The position numbers and the translations under genes are program-made. Below, one piece after another: positions 57,378 to 64,000 of a stretch of DNA of 64,000 nt. Where the stretch lies: contig NZ_CP095073.1 of assembly GCF_022919095.1 (NCBI RefSeq), positions 4,165,001 through 4,229,000 on the forward strand. Direction: 5' to 3'. Positions within the stretch are counted from its first letter, which is position 1; each line of letters starts with the position of its first letter. The notes beneath the pieces are model-generated. The model was not told the origin of the DNA, did no database searches, and saw nothing but the letters and a program-made list of their open reading frames with translations. This DNA is from Halobacillus salinarum (GTDB lineage: Bacteria; Bacillota; Bacilli; Bacillales; Halobacillaceae).

Positions 57378-58754
57378 ATGCTTTTGGATTTATTACCTTT
57401 ATCTCTTAAAAAGTACTTTGAAATGTCTAAACGGCAGCGAAAACATGAAGTTCAGTTAACTTTGTGGTATATGCCTATCGTTTATATTACATTATCGATC
57501 ATTCTAGCCGTCATTACTTTAACCCTTGATTTAGTAGTTGAGGTCGACCAATACTCGCCGGAGCTGTTAAAAATCGGTTCCAACGCGAATCGAATGCTCG
57601 TCAGTACATTAATCGGCGGGATTTTGACACTTAGTGCCTTTACATTAAACTCACTTTTAGTTGTACTGACTAATTTCAGCGGTCAATTTTCCCCGAGAAT
57701 GCTTATGAATTTCATCTCAGACAAAAATACGCAGCATGCCCTTGGTATTTTCAATGGCAGCTTTGTATATGTACTTGCCATTTTTCTATTTATTGGGAAT
57801 TCAAACCATGAATATTTTGTCGCTACTCCTGTAACTACCATACTGCTCGCTTTCATCTCTGCGATTACCTTTATCTATTTTATTAACCATGCGACGACTT
57901 GGATGCAGGTGCATAACATCACCTACAGCATGAAAAAAGTTTCCGAGGAGATCATTAATAAGACACTTCGGGAAGACTTGGAAGCTTACCGGACAAAGGC
58001 TGCAGAAGACTTAATGGAAGAGGAACAAGCTGATGCCCAGTATATGGCCGCTATCAAATCCGGCTACCTGCAGCTCATTAATTATCGGACAATGATTGAA
58101 GAAGCGAGAAAAGACAACATTATTATTAAGCTTCATGCCCAAGTGGGAGACTACACTTTAAGAGGAAATCATTTACTTTCTTATTGGGGACCTGGAGCTG
58201 ACCTCGTTGACGAACAAAAGTATTGTAAAATGATAGAGCTCGGCCATAAAGAAACAGAACTTCAGGATTTACAGATGGGGATGCACAAGCTAGCAGAAAT
58301 CGGAATTAAAGCGCTCAGCAACGACGATCCTAAAACAGCTACTAATGCGATTCACCAAATGGCAGAACTCATGCTTACTGTCGACAGCTATATTACCTTT
58401 ACGCCTTATTTGATGGACAATGATAAACAAGTAAGGGTAATCCTGCTCTCTGAATCATTTGATTACTATATGTACAGAGGCTTTGGATTTATCCGGCACT
58501 ATGCAGGCGATAACCATTTGGTTATTACAGAAATCATCAGCGCACTCGCTATGGTAGCCGAATCCATCGATACTTCAAAGCATGACCCGATTTGGAAGTT
58601 TGCCAAAAACACCCTCGATCATATCGAATATAAAGTACTCTATGAACTGGACAAAACTTTCCTTCTGAAATCGTTATATAGGCTTGCTACCATTACTGAT
58701 AATGATCCAGATTATTATGAAATAGAAGAAAGATTTTATTCGAATACAAATTAA
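57378..58754 (+). CDS. DUF2254 membrane protein (copy 2)
   Basis: A 458-residue protein, paralogous to 39432-40748. Four N-terminal hydrophobic helices (about 30-52, 75-98, 120-140, 150-170), then a large soluble part with GIKALSNDDPKTATNAIHQM. LLVVLTNFSGQFSPRMLMNF is the equivalent of TTYTTQFSPRT in copy 1. Function is unknown. AAGGAGG is ten bases before the ATG at 57378; another ATG four bases earlier opens only an 11-codon frame, which could compete for ribosomes. Confidence 0.88.
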   Translation: MLLDLLPLSLKKYFEMSKRQRKHEVQLTLWYMPIVYITLSIILAVITLTLDLVVEVDQYSPELLKIGSNANRMLVSTLIGGILTLSAFTLNSLLVVLTNFSGQFSPRMLMNFISDKNTQHALGIFNGSFVYVLAIFLFIGNSNHEYFVATPVTTILLAFISAITFIYFINHATTWMQVHNITYSMKKVSEEIINKTLREDLEAYRTKAAEDLMEEEQADAQYMAAIKSGYLQLINYRTMIEEARKDNIIIKLHAQVGDYTLRGNHLLSYWGPGADLVDEQKYCKMIELGHKETELQDLQMGMHKLAEIGIKALSNDDPKTATNAIHQMAELMLTVDSYITFTPYLMDNDKQVRVILLSESFDYYMYRGFGFIRHYAGDNHLVITEIISALAMVAESIDTSKHDPIWKFAKNTLDHIEYKVLYELDKTFLLKSLYRLATITDNDPDYYEIEERFYSNTN

Positions 58755-58784
58755 AAATCCGGACAGGATCTGTCCGGATTTTTC
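58753..58784 (+). terminator. Terminator after DUF2254 copy 2
   Basis: AAAAATCCGGACAG, GAT, CTGTCCGGATTTTT, a perfect stem. Confidence 0.92.
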
Positions 58785-59075
58785 TATGAGGGGCAGGTTT
58801 TTTATTTTTATATAATATTACCCTTGCGTTGTTATCCTCTATTCAGAGAAAGATAGTATATTGGAAAAAAGATCCATTACACAGACATTCTTCCCCCCTG
58901 AAACCAAGCAATTTTTCAGGATACTACAGGATGGTTGATATAAGTACTCCTCTGACTCATTCGCGATTAAACAAGTTTAGCCACCTGCCTGAAATCATAG
59001 GGTTTTAGGAAAACACCCCTAATTCCAGACAGGTAAACAATCTCCCTCAATATGCCGCTTTTACCACAGTTTCCG
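58785..59075. other. Intergenic stretch with an imperfect long hairpin
   Basis: About 290 bases without a supported gene. The segment 58980-59035 can form an imperfect hairpin: ACCTG/CAGGT, CTGAAAT/ATTCCAG and TAGGG/CCCTA in register. CCTGAAA/TTTTCAGG is near 58900-58921. A minus-strand open frame over 58967-59293 crosses into czcD and has no ribosome site or family match. Confidence 0.5.
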
Positions 59076-59127
59076 TTGACAATCCATCTTTCGTTTCTTA
59101 ATATATTACATGAACATATATTCATAT
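59076..59127 (+). promoter_or_regulatory. Promoter and ArsR-type operator of czcD-czrA
   Basis: TTGACA (59076-59081), 17 bases, TAATAT (59099-59104), then ATGAACATATATTCAT (59110-59125), a palindrome of the ArsR/SmtB type seen at B. subtilis czrA targets. It covers the transcript start, so CzrA without metal would block transcription. Confidence 0.75.
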
Positions 59128-59152
59128 ACCGTAATAAGGAGGCCATCCATTT

Positions 59153-60067
59153 ATGGGACACCATCATCATCACCATGACCACACAAGTGGAAATATCAAA
59201 ATCGCATTTTTTCTCAACCTTATTTTTACTATTATAGAAATCATTGGTGGGATATTGACGAACAGTATGGCAATTCTGTCGGATGCTCTGCATGATTTAG
59301 GGGATTCATTGTCTCTTGGGCTTGCCTGGTTTTTACAAAACTTTTCTAAAAAAGGGAAAACAGAAGGGTTTTCCTTTGGTTATAAACGATTCTCCTTATT
59401 GGCTGCACTCATTAACAGTGTGGTTCTTATCGTTGGGTCTATCTTTATTTTTACAGAAGCTGTGCCAAGGTTATTAAACCCCGCTTCCCCTAATACCCAG
59501 GGAATGATGGCTCTTGCTGTACTTGGTATTCTAGTAAACGGGGCCGCTGTCTTTCGTTTAAAAGGCGGGGAATCCATGAATCAGAAGGTCTTGTCATGGC
59601 ATCTGCTCGAAGATGTGCTCGGATGGGTTGCTGTACTCATTGTAAGTATCGTGATGAATTTTACCGATCTGCCAATATTAGACCCTCTTGCATCTATAGC
59701 CATTACGGTCTACATTTTATATAACGTCGTTGTTAATTTTATTAAAACGATGCGTCTGTTCCTTGAAGGGGTACCAGAAAACATCGACCTGTCAAAAATT
59801 GAAAAACAAATGGCTGAAGTACAGCGGGTTCATTCCACTCATCACACCCACCTTTGGTCGCTGGATGGAGAACACCATGCATTTTCGAGTCACGTTGTTG
59901 TTCCTGCATCCGCTTCTAAAGAAGATATTTGTGCGATAAAAAGCGAAATTAAAGAGATTATTAAACCGATTCACTTTGACCACATCACCATTGAAATTGA
60001 ATATGAAGATGAATACTGCTCTATGCTCGAACAAGAAAAGAAAGAGAGGGGATTGAATCATGGATGA
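59153..60067 (+). CDS. czcD: Cation diffusion facilitator, Zn2+/Co2+ efflux (CzcD)
   Basis: A 304-residue CDF antiporter. Six helices fill residues 18-185. The transport-site acidic/His residues are in [13 protein letters not shown] (helix 2) and [11 protein letters not shown] (helix 5). The N terminus is [10 protein letters not shown], an unusually long native histidine run that probably binds metal. The C-terminal cytosolic metal domain has [10 protein letters not shown] and [10 protein letters not shown]. The start follows TAAGGAGGCCATCCATTT. It overlaps the czrA-like regulator by eight bases, the reverse order of B. subtilis, where czrA is separate. Confidence 0.93.
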   Translation: MGHHHHHHDHTSGNIKIAFFLNLIFTIIEIIGGILTNSMAILSDALHDLGDSLSLGLAWFLQNFSKKGKTEGFSFGYKRFSLLAALINSVVLIVGSIFIFTEAVPRLLNPASPNTQGMMALAVLGILVNGAAVFRLKGGESMNQKVLSWHLLEDVLGWVAVLIVSIVMNFTDLPILDPLASIAITVYILYNVVVNFIKTMRLFLEGVPENIDLSKIEKQMAEVQRVHSTHHTHLWSLDGEHHAFSSHVVVPASASKEDICAIKSEIKEIIKPIHFDHITIEIEYEDEYCSMLEQEKKERGLNHG

Positions 60068-60374
60068 CGAACAGGTATTTCCGAATGACCTCGACGAAGA
60101 AACCCTATTTGTCGTAAGCCAAACCTTCAAAGCATTATCTGATCCTACAAGAATCAGGATCCTAAACCTCCTATTTGAAAAAGAATATTCTGTTAATGAA
60201 ATTGCTGAAAATCTCAAGCTCAGGCAATCAACGGTATCTCACCAGCTCCGTTTCCTGAAAAACCTCCGTCTTGTAAAGTACAGACGAGAAGGTACTTCCA
60301 TTTATTACTCTCACGATGATGAACACGTCATCAACGTTCTTCAGCAAATGATTAAGCACGCTCTCCACCATTAA
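60060..60374 (+). CDS. ArsR/SmtB family metal-sensing repressor (CzrA-like)
   Basis: A 104-residue winged helix regulator. The recognition helix is [16 protein letters not shown]. The C-terminal helix carries [20 protein letters not shown], where Asp and His residues are spaced like the alpha-5 zinc site of CzrA (D-x-H-x10-H-x2-H is the B. subtilis form; the exact spacing here was not checked against a structure). No CxC motif for alpha-3 (arsenic/cadmium) is present, so Zn or Co sensing is likely. It probably binds the operator at 59109-59127. It starts inside the end of czcD. Confidence 0.9.
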   Translation: MDDEQVFPNDLDEETLFVVSQTFKALSDPTRIRILNLLFEKEYSVNEIAENLKLRQSTVSHQLRFLKNLRLVKYRREGTSIYYSHDDEHVINVLQQMIKHALHH

Positions 60375-60401
60375 AAAAGCTGCCTCTAGGGCAGCTTTTT
60401 A
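60373..60401. terminator. Bidirectional terminator
   Basis: AAAAAAGCTGCC, TCTA, GGGCAGCTTTTT between czrA-like and the converging YdaG-like gene. Confidence 0.9.
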
Positions 60402-60824
60402 CATTTCAAGTGTTGCTGGTGTATTTCCTTCTGCATTCATCAGTCGGATACTTTCAGGATAAATTTCAAGCACAATGTAGTCGTTGTCCTGCTTGCTTGT
60501 AAACCAGCGTTCCATGTCTTCACTCCATAACCAGTCTTTGATCTTCTGGTCATCTCGAATTTTCGCTTGGCCCTCTACTTCTAAATAAGAGTCGCCAAAC
60601 CCATGTCCTTCGTAACCAATGAGAATATGCACATTTGGATTTTCTTCAATTTCCTCTGTTTTGTGGGTATCCGCATGAGTCGGAGCATAAAAAGTGAATT
60701 CATCATCATTAGAAAATGTCATAAAACGAGAATAAGGTTTGTTATTTCTTACAGTTGCAAGTGTACCTACTGTATGTTGATCTAGAATGTTATAAACTTT
60801 CTTTTTAAGTTCCTGCTGGTCCAT
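60399..60824 (-). CDS. Pyridoxamine 5'-phosphate oxidase family stress protein (YdaG/GSP26-like)
   Basis: A 141-residue split-barrel flavin-binding protein, close to B. subtilis YdaG (general stress protein 26). Shared parts are LDQHTVGTLATVRNNKPYSR, the HKTEEIEENPNVHILIGY segment, FGDSYLEVEG and DYIVLEIYPESIRLMNAEG. It probably binds FMN or F420-like cofactors, but the reaction is unknown. YdaG is controlled by sigma-B, and a sigma-B-like promoter lies upstream here. The start at 60824 follows AAAGGAGATCAACT; the upstream 24 codons are not supported. Confidence 0.9.
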   Translation of the reverse strand: MDQQELKKKVYNILDQHTVGTLATVRNNKPYSRFMTFSNDDEFTFYAPTHADTHKTEEIEENPNVHILIGYEGHGFGDSYLEVEGQAKIRDDQKIKDWLWSEDMERWFTSKQDNDYIVLEIYPESIRLMNAEGNTPATLEM

Positions 60825-60862
60825 AGTTGATCTCCTTTCTTGTATCGAAAATTCTTTACTAG

Positions 60863-60889
60863 TTTTCCTGTATTCAGCTGCTGCTAAAC
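60863..60889 (-). promoter_or_regulatory. Candidate sigma-B promoter of the YdaG-like gene
   Basis: GTTTAG (60884-60889), 15 bases, GGAAAA (60863-60868) on the minus strand. Two mismatches to the consensus, but the homologous gene is a known sigma-B target. Confidence 0.5.
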
Positions 60890-61009
60890 ATTTCAATCGT
60901 TTAAGTTTGCTTCAGCTTTCCTAGGAAAAAAGATACAAAAAAGTCGTTTTTTATCTCCTATTAAGTGGAACATGAATATTACAAAATGATTACAAGGAGG
61001 AAATGATTT

Positions 61010-62524
61010 ATGCAGTTCGTAGCGCGATGGATCAGCGCTGCAATAATTGGAGGATTGGCTGTCTTTAGTTTTACCGTAATGAAAGCCGACGCCTTTCAAA
61101 TTGACCGGGTGAACGGAGACGACCGGTATGAAACTGCGGTAGAAATTTCGCAAAAAGGATGGAGCAATGGTTCAGACGTGGTGGTGCTAACCCGAGGAGA
61201 CGAATTTCCAGATGCATTGGCAGGTTCACCTTTAGCCCACGCAAAAGATGCCCCGTTATTACTCACGGAAAAGGATCACTTAACAGCTATTACAAAAAAA
61301 GAGATCAACCGCTTAAATCCATCCTCTATTTTCATTCTCGGAGGTCCCGGCGCCGTTTCTTCAAAGATAGAGAAAACTTTAAAAAATACTTTTTCTGCTG
61401 AAATCACGCGAATCGCTGGAAATAACCGCTATCAAACAGCAGCTAAAGTGGCAGCCCAACTGCCCGGTAACGACCGTGCGTTTGTCGTAAATGGCAGCCG
61501 TTTTCCTGACGCAATGGCGGCAGCACCTTATGCCGCTAGACACGGTCATCCTATTCTACTTACGAAGAGCAGCTATATTCCTCAATCGACACAGGAAGCA
61601 CTGCGTGGAAAAAAACAAACAACCATTGTCGGTGGTGACGGAGTCGTTAGTCAATCCGTAGAAAATGACCTGCCGAATCCAGAGCGTATTTCTGGAAATA
61701 CCCGCTATAAAACGTCAGCACAAGCGGTTCTGCATCTCAGAATGGGGCGCCCGGACAATGCCTATGTCGTTACAGGAAATAAATTTGCAGACGGAATAGC
61801 CGGTTCCGTGCTCGCAGCAAAATACAATGATCCTATACTCTTAGTGGAAGAAAATTACGTTCCTAATGCCATTAAAATAGCGGTTCATAAACGTGGCCTG
61901 GAGAAATTCACGGTATTTGGCGGGTATAACGCTGTCGACCAATATGTGGATACAGAACTTTCTCTGCCGATTCAACTTCTATTGGTGAACAAAGCAAGAG
62001 GAATACCTGCTTCCTATAAAGATGACCATCTAGTAAAACCAAATGTCAGATTTCCATCTAATTCAGATCTTCCAAAACATTATATGAGCAGTATTGCTGC
62101 CGGGCATCTGGAAAACATGTTTGATGATGCCTGGGCCGCTGGTAAAGAGCTCTATGCAGTCTCCGGTTATCGATCCTATGAGCGGCAAAAAGAAATTCAC
62201 GAACGAATTACGCGCAACCATGGGTCGGAATATGCAGACAGAGTGAGCGCCGAGCCTGGTCATAGCGAGCACCAAACAGGACTTGCTATGGACGTTTCCA
62301 GTCCAGCTGTTGGCTACCAGCTGGTTGAAAGCTTCGCAAACACTGTGGAAGGACGATGGCTTGAACAACATGCTTCAGATTATGGCTTTATCATCCGTTA
62401 TCCAGACGGGCGTGAACGCGATACGGGCTACACTTACGAACCTTGGCATCTGCGCTACGTCGGAAAATCGATTGCCCGATATATGGACAGAACCAATAAA
62501 ATTCTAGAAGACTATCTTCGATAA
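61010..62524 (+). CDS. Secreted cell-wall protein: three CWB2 repeats fused to a VanY-type carboxypeptidase
   Basis: A 504-residue protein. A signal peptide (about 1-28, ending MKADA) is followed by three CWB2 repeats (about 30-125, 126-220, 221-320), each with an R-x-x-G-x-x-R-Y-x-T-A beginning (for example RVNGDDRYETAVEIS, RIAGNNRYQTAAKVA, RISGNTRYKTSAQAV). The C-terminal D-Ala-D-Ala carboxypeptidase domain (about 330-500) has VSGYRSYERQ, SEHQTGLAMDVSS (zinc His and Asp) and EPWHLRYVG. It would trim stem peptides of peptidoglycan at the wall, where CWB2 holds it. The start follows AAGGAGGAAATGATTT. A strong terminator follows. Confidence 0.93.
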   Translation: MQFVARWISAAIIGGLAVFSFTVMKADAFQIDRVNGDDRYETAVEISQKGWSNGSDVVVLTRGDEFPDALAGSPLAHAKDAPLLLTEKDHLTAITKKEINRLNPSSIFILGGPGAVSSKIEKTLKNTFSAEITRIAGNNRYQTAAKVAAQLPGNDRAFVVNGSRFPDAMAAAPYAARHGHPILLTKSSYIPQSTQEALRGKKQTTIVGGDGVVSQSVENDLPNPERISGNTRYKTSAQAVLHLRMGRPDNAYVVTGNKFADGIAGSVLAAKYNDPILLVEENYVPNAIKIAVHKRGLEKFTVFGGYNAVDQYVDTELSLPIQLLLVNKARGIPASYKDDHLVKPNVRFPSNSDLPKHYMSSIAAGHLENMFDDAWAAGKELYAVSGYRSYERQKEIHERITRNHGSEYADRVSAEPGHSEHQTGLAMDVSSPAVGYQLVESFANTVEGRWLEQHASDYGFIIRYPDGRERDTGYTYEPWHLRYVGKSIARYMDRTNKILEDYLR

Positions 62525-62552
62525 GATTGAAATACTATTGATCTACTTCGGT

Positions 62553-62583
62553 CTGTTGAGGCATTCCTCAACAGTTTTTTTTT
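62553..62583 (+). terminator. Terminator after the CWB2-VanY gene
   Basis: CTGTTGAGG, loop CATT, CCTCAACAG, then nine Ts. Confidence 0.93.
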
Positions 62584-62642
62584 GCTGCAGATTCTATTTT
62601 ATCTGATGACTTACCCAAGCTATAAAGATACAATCAGACGAT

Positions 62643-63350
62643 CTATTTACCAAATAGCGCGAGCAGTTTGCCCCAGCTTCCTCTAGGCTTTTTCACTTCT
62701 TCTTCAAGCCGCTCGTTAAACTCAGTTTGGGAACGCCATTCCTTCTGCTGCTCTTCCCTCATCTGCATTACTTCATTTTTTAACAGTTCGCTTTTTTCCT
62801 TCTCTTTTTGCAGCATTTCTTCATAGTGGTTTTTCTGCTGCTCCATTAATTTATCTATTTTTGTATTCATCTTTTGTGTTGAATTCCCAACTCCTGCACT
62901 AATGACGTGGTGATCCTGCCGAAGACGGGATACTGTAGTTTTTAACTCAGCCATATCGTTTGTCAACTGCACATTCATTTCCCTGGAAGCCGCCAGTTCC
63001 TTCGATAGGAACATGAGGAATTCTTTAAGCTGCCCTGCATCATAAAGCGAAGGATCGTATGTATCGGCTGCCGCTACGCTGGTTTCTTCATTGCTTTTCA
63101 ACCTTTCTTTCTGATCTAGAACTAAGTCAAGGGCAGTCTCGTCAAGTGGACGCTCTGTATCGCGTATCGCTTTAAGCGCTTCAATATCTGTGTGGACAAA
63201 GATTCTACGAACTCCATCTTTAAAGAATTCATAGCCGTTCCGTTCTAAAATTTGACCGTATTTCCGTACCGTTGGCGTTGCGATATTCAGTTCTTCCGCT
63301 ACTTCTTTCGTCGTGAAAGCTTGTTCATTTGGTTTGATATCGTGTCGCAT
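62643..63350 (-). CDS. HTH and coiled-coil DNA-binding protein (RacA/DUF3967-like)
   Basis: A 235-residue protein. The N-terminal MerR-like HTH (about 12-60) has FTTKEVAEELNIATPTVRKY and GVRRIFVHTDIEALKAI. A linker follows, then a long coiled coil (about 110-215) rich in Glu, Lys and Gln, and a short basic end (KKPRGSWGKLLALFGK). The layout resembles RacA and plasmid DUF3967 proteins that bind DNA and oligomerise. Function here is unknown; chromosome segregation or plasmid-type gene control are options. Five TATCGC/GCGATA elements lie just upstream (63409-63599), so self-regulation is likely. Confidence 0.78.
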   Translation of the reverse strand: MRHDIKPNEQAFTTKEVAEELNIATPTVRKYGQILERNGYEFFKDGVRRIFVHTDIEALKAIRDTERPLDETALDLVLDQKERLKSNEETSVAAADTYDPSLYDAGQLKEFLMFLSKELAASREMNVQLTNDMAELKTTVSRLRQDHHVISAGVGNSTQKMNTKIDKLMEQQKNHYEEMLQKEKEKSELLKNEVMQMREEQQKEWRSQTEFNERLEEEVKKPRGSWGKLLALFGK

Positions 63351-63408
63351 ATCGTCGAACCTCCTTCTCTTTTAAATATGAAGGTTTTTTACTAATTACG
63401 CAAGAGTA

Positions 63409-63599
63409 TATCGCCTAACGATTCAAAAAATATCAGCGAGGAACATTTTTCCAAAAAGCCTATTCCGACAATACGTTAGACTGTATCGCCTGGCGATATA
63501 CCACATTTATTCATCCGTTATGATATGCATAAGTTTAAGGTTGTTGAATTAATGGTATATCGCGTGTATCGCTTTGTATTTTCCATTTTAAAGCGATAC
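63409..63599. promoter_or_regulatory. Cluster of TATCGC/GCGATA inverted repeats
   Basis: TATCGCCTGGCGATA (63484-63498) is a perfect palindrome; GTATCGCTTT (63566-63575) and AAAGCGATAC (63590-63599) are perfect arms 14 bases apart; TATCGC also occurs at 63409 and 63558, and ATCG/CGAT at 63410-63422. They fill most of the 343-base gap between divergent genes. Confidence 0.75.
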
Positions 63600-63693
63600 G
63601 ATGACCCGCTACACATGTAGCTCTTACCTGATTCACATCTAGATCCATGTTACATTAGAAATACTTGATCCCCTGCTTCAGAAAGGAAATACA

Positions 63694-64000
63694 ATGACTA
63701 CTTTACCGTTAAAATTTTATCAACAGCCGACCTTAGAATTAGCAAAATCATTACTAGGATGCAAATTAGTTAAAGAAACAGCAGAAGGCGTTGCTTCAGG
63801 CTTCATCGTTGAAACGGAAGCTTATATAGGTCCAAATGACCAAGCAGCCCACAGTTTTAACAATAGGCGAACCAAGAGAACAGAAATTATGTTCGGTGCA
63901 GCCGGTCTGACTTACACGTACGTTATGCACACCCATTGCTTGTTTAACGTAGTCAGCGGTCCTGAAGGGTTACCGGAAGCTGTATTAGTTCGTGCAGTAG
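63694..64000 (+). CDS. 3-methyladenine DNA glycosylase (AAG/MPG family), 5' part
   Basis: The first 102 codons of an alkyladenine glycosylase; the gene continues past the window. Recognised parts are LAKSLLGCKLV, the catalytic-glutamate region GFIVETEAYIGPNDQAAHSF, NRRTKRTEIMFG and YVMHTHCLFNVV. Such enzymes remove 3-methyladenine and other damaged purines. The ATG has GAAAGGAAATACA upstream. It is divergent from the HTH/coiled-coil gene; the GCGATA repeats lie between their starts. B. subtilis YxlJ is the equivalent. Confidence 0.93.
   Translation, partial: MTTLPLKFYQQPTLELAKSLLGCKLVKETAEGVASGFIVETEAYIGPNDQAAHSFNNRRTKRTEIMFGAAGLTYTYVMHTHCLFNVVSGPEGLPEAVLVRAV

Noticed and set aside
58967-59293. 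A 108-codon minus-strand open frame between DUF2254 copy 2 and czcD
   Set aside because: It runs antisense through the czcD promoter, operator and N terminus, has no ribosome site and shows no protein-like composition.
60893-61153. An 86-codon minus-strand open frame upstream of the YdaG-like gene
   Set aside because: It overlaps the signal peptide of the CWB2-VanY gene in antisense and has no family features.

Overview
The window looks like chromosome of a low-to-moderate GC, endospore-forming, salt-adapted member of the Bacillaceae, most likely Halobacillus or a close relative. The evidence is a B. subtilis-like block of genes in conserved order (tRNA cluster, sprT-like/ydcK, cmpA, tex, complete rsbRSTUVW-sigB-rsbX, ndoAI-ndoA, alr, ydcC, nnr, acpS, ydcA-type rhomboid), strong AGGAGG ribosome sites, a sporulation gene (cmpA), a betaine-type BCCT transporter and many Firmicutes RNA regulators. 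The genus is inferred from gene content; no search was possible.

Layout. 1-1013: nine tRNA genes on the minus strand behind one promoter (the last, Arg, is cut by the window edge). 1108-16840: the conserved stress/housekeeping block, mostly minus strand. It holds the sigma-B partner-switching operon with an internal sigma-B promoter before rsbV, the EndoA toxin-antitoxin pair, alanine racemase, NAD(P)HX repair, acyl-carrier-protein synthase, a rhomboid protease, and the DEAD-box helicase CshA behind a long leader with its own terminator. 16894-22500: transporter, DegV, esterase, YppG-like, glutaredoxin and SDR genes. 22510-26644: a siroheme/assimilatory sulfur operon (cysH-sirA-sirB-sirC-hemD-like) under a SAM-I riboswitch. 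26694-29282: an ABC-F ATPase preceded by a 35-codon leader ORF and terminator, then a MarR regulator. 29460-41400: a mixed run of methyltransferases, VOC proteins, a lipid kinase, a Yip1-like/HlyD-like pair, a luciferase-like monooxygenase, redox proteins, DUF368 and DUF2254 membrane proteins and a nucleotidyltransferase. 41507-46613: BCCT transporter with tandem sigma-A/sigma-B-like promoters, trpS with a T-box, a YdjM-like membrane protein, a HesB-like protein, Ohr and a YkvA-like protein. 46854-58784: flavin reductase, a frameshifted lytic transglycosylase, small membrane proteins, acetyltransferases, an omega-amidase, bacterial NO synthase, CoA-disulfide reductase, MtnE-like aminotransferase, aldehyde dehydrogenase and a second DUF2254 protein. 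59076-64000: CzcD/CzrA metal efflux, a YdaG-like stress protein, a CWB2-VanY secreted wall protein, and a RacA-like HTH/coiled-coil gene divergent from a 3-methyladenine glycosylase gene that is cut by the window end.

How it fits together. The sigma-B locus controls general stress, and sigma-B-like promoter pairs (GTTTAA, 13-15 bases, GGGWAW) were found by eye before several other genes in the window: betaine transporter, glutaredoxin, YhfK-like SDR, both DUF2254 genes, YdaG-like protein, Ohr. That would make part of the window a local sigma-B regulon, although a by-eye motif gives false hits and none is proven. Independent cis-RNA controls are well supported for cysH (SAM), trpS (T-box) and the ABC-F gene (leader peptide attenuation), and are a candidate for cshA.

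Items of possible novelty: a dispersed MITE-like palindromic repeat with two copies (36689-36949 and 43209-43332), the ABC-F and cshA leaders, a possible small-protein or RNA gene at 48248-48553, a cluster of TATCGC/GCGATA sites at 63409-63599, and two genes whose frame would be restored by one extra base in a five-base G/C run. I saw no prophage, insertion sequence, CRISPR array, rRNA gene or complete mobile island.
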